From the NCBI GenBank assembly GCA_007131465.1, contig SLQN01000110.1:1-8626 (forward strand): 8,626 nt of DNA, in the 5' to 3' direction. The stretch is from Paracoccaceae bacterium. Lineage in GTDB: Bacteria > Pseudomonadota > Alphaproteobacteria > Rhodobacterales > Rhodobacteraceae. A program made the translations under genes and the position numbers. Position 1 is the first letter of the stretch, and every line of letters begins with the position of its first letter. This document shows positions 7,341 to 8,626 of this stretch, one piece after another. The notes below the pieces were generated by a model that saw only the letters and a list, made by a program, of their open reading frames with translations, was not told the DNA's origin and did no database searches.

Positions 7341-7685
7341 ATGGGCATGATAGACTGGACGCGTGTCGCCGATCTTTACGAGGATTTTGGTGATGAAGGT
7401 TTTGCGGAAGTCGTCGATATATTTCTGGAGGAAAGTGATGAGGGGGTAGCGCGGCTTGCGCACTCGCGAACCCCCGCCGACGACCGCTCGTCCTTTCATT
7501 TCCTCAAGGGGGCGGCGCTCAACCTTGGATTCGTGGAACTTTCGCGGCTATGTGCCGAAGGCGAAGCCGCTGCCGCCAGTGGCGCGGAGACAGGCGCGCT
7601 GAAACATCAGGTTTGCACGCAGTTTCCCGCGACCTGCGCGATGTTTCAAAGCCAATGGCGCACGCGGCTTGGCCCGGACGGGTGA
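7341..7685 (+). CDS. Histidine phosphotransfer (HPt) domain protein
   Basis: This small 114-residue acidic protein fits a single HPt domain. Such proteins shuttle a phosphoryl group between receiver aspartates through one histidine and have no catalytic activity of their own. The N-terminal helix (VADLYEDFGDEGFAEVVDIFLEESDEGVARL) leads to the diagnostic FHFLKGAALNLGF, with H53 as the predicted phospho-acceptor and K56/G57 and the Asn-Leu-Gly behind it as usual. A later helix (ELSRLCAEGEAAAA) completes the bundle. The C-terminal 25 residues are less typical but show no frameshift. It is divergent from the receiver-PP2C gene, which would be its natural partner. It lies 86 bases downstream of the transposase stop, so the IS has moved its original upstream region away. 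It is convergent with ilvA, with only about 35 bases between the two stops. Confidence 0.85.
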   Translation: MGMIDWTRVADLYEDFGDEGFAEVVDIFLEESDEGVARLAHSRTPADDRSSFHFLKGAALNLGFVELSRLCAEGEAAAASGAETGALKHQVCTQFPATCAMFQSQWRTRLGPDG

Positions 7686-7720
7686 CACGATCCGGCGCAT
7701 GCAGACAGCCCAGCCGCTAT

Positions 7721-8626
7721 TCAGATCACGAAACCTGCGATTACGTCATCGTCGGTGATATCGGAGAACACGAAGCCGGACGCGCGCATCCGGTCGAAAA
7801 ATGCCTCGAAATTCTCGGGTCGGGCGGTCTCGATCCCGATCAGGACCGTCCCGAAATTGCGTGCGGTTTTCTTCAGGTATTCGAATCGGGCGATATCGTC
7901 CTCTGGTCCGAGGGTTTCAAGAAAGTCGCGCAAGGCTCCGGGGCGCTGGGGCAGACGCAGCATCAGGTATTTCTTGGTTCCCATATGCCGCATCGCGCGT
8001 TCCTTGACTTCTGGCAGGCGCTCGAAATCGAAATTGCCCCCCGATGTCAGACAGATCACGGTTTTCCCGGCAATCTCTGCCGCGATTTCGGGCAAAACGT
8101 CCACTGACAGGGCGCCGGCCGGTTCCAGCACGATCCCCTCGACATTCAGCATTTCCAGCATCGTGACGCAGATGCGGTTCTCTGGTGCGACAAGCACTTG
8201 CTCAGGTGCAACATCATGCAACCTGGCAAAGGTCCGTGCGCCCATCCGCGCGACCGCCGCCCCATCGACAAAGCTGTCCAGCCGCTTTAGCGTCACCGGC
8301 CCGCCCTCGGCAAGTGCCGCCCGCAGGCTGGCCCCGCCCGCAGGTTCGACATAGCGCAGAGCGCATTGCGCGCCCTTTTCCTGCAGATAGCGGGTGACGC
8401 CCGCGCTCAGCCCGCCGCCACCCACCGGCAGGATCACCATATCCGGGCTGCGGTCCAGTTGGGCCAGCATCTCGACGGCGACACTGGCTTGTCCCTCGAT
8501 CACGTCATCATCATCGAAGGGTGACAGGAAATGCGCGCCTTCCTGTGCGCAATAACCTTGTGCCGCAGTCAGCGACTGATCGAAGATATCGCCCACCAGC
8601 CGGATCGTGATATGATCGCCGCCAAA
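7721..8626 (-). CDS. ilvA: Threonine ammonia-lyase (threonine dehydratase), N-terminus beyond window
   Basis: This is a PLP enzyme that deaminates L-threonine to 2-oxobutanoate, the first committed step of isoleucine synthesis. The frame is open to base 8626, giving the C-terminal 301 residues; the PLP-binding lysine lies in the missing N-terminal part. Visible features are LVGDIFDQS, the PFDDDDVIEGQ substrate/cofactor segment, the PLP phosphate-binding glycine loop PVGGGGLSAG (about residues 67-76 of the fragment), and LTSGGNFDF near the end of the catalytic domain. A C-terminal regulatory (ACT-like, Thr_dehydrat_C) domain opens with LMLRLPQRPGALRDFL and contains DDIARFEYLKK. Only one such domain is present, as in the short Bacillus-type IlvA rather than the two-domain E. 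coli form. Feedback control by isoleucine is expected but not proven by this. The GTG at 8596 is inside the gene, not its start. Confidence 0.94.
   Translation of the reverse strand, partial: FGGDHITIRLVGDIFDQSLTAAQGYCAQEGAHFLSPFDDDDVIEGQASVAVEMLAQLDRSPDMVILPVGGGGLSAGVTRYLQEKGAQCALRYVEPAGGASLRAALAEGGPVTLKRLDSFVDGAAVARMGARTFARLHDVAPEQVLVAPENRICVTMLEMLNVEGIVLEPAGALSVDVLPEIAAEIAGKTVICLTSGGNFDFERLPEVKERAMRHMGTKKYLMLRLPQRPGALRDFLETLGPEDDIARFEYLKKTARNFGTVLIGIETARPENFEAFFDRMRASGFVFSDITDDDVIAGFVI

Noticed and set aside
7686..7720. Bidirectional terminator between the HPt and ilvA genes
   Set aside because: The 35-bp convergent gap shows no stable hairpin with a T-run on either strand.

Overview
The window reads as a piece of an alphaproteobacterial chromosome, most likely Rhodobacteraceae (Rhodobacter/Paracoccus/Roseobacter-like). 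This is inferred from the high GC, the codon usage and the gene set and order; it is not a species identification. Six protein-coding genes are supported. Two of them run off the window edges, and one broken insertion sequence is present.

Left part (1-3917, all minus strand). A tightly packed housekeeping cluster is read in the order hslO (redox chaperone Hsp33), a NUDIX CoA-pyrophosphatase-type hydrolase, cca (CCA tRNA nucleotidyltransferase) and an ABC exporter whose ATPase half lies beyond base 1. The first three genes overlap by about 14 and 10 bases, and the fourth begins about 50 bases after cca, so one operon is likely. A 325-bp spacer (3918-4242) upstream of hslO has small hairpins and a short palindrome but no gene that I can recognise.

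Middle (4243-7685). A minus-strand gene encodes a response-regulator receiver, a PAS-like domain, a coiled coil and a SpoIIE/RsbU-type PP2C phosphatase. On the plus strand, divergent from it, is a small gene for a histidine phosphotransfer (HPt) protein. These two look like parts of one phosphorelay feeding a partner-switching (anti-sigma/anti-anti-sigma) output, but no histidine kinase, STAS protein or anti-sigma kinase is in view. An IS630-family element sits in the shared upstream region between them. Its transposase keeps all the DDE-type catalytic motifs, but the reading frame is broken by one missing base near 6404-6418, so it is probably dead.

Right edge (7721-8626, minus strand). The C-terminal two-thirds of a biosynthetic threonine ammonia-lyase (ilvA, short form with one C-terminal regulatory domain) is convergent with the HPt gene.

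I saw no tRNA, rRNA, CRISPR array or convincing rho-independent terminator. The most interesting part is the receiver-PP2C/HPt pair and its interruption by the IS element. The rest is ordinary chromosomal content.
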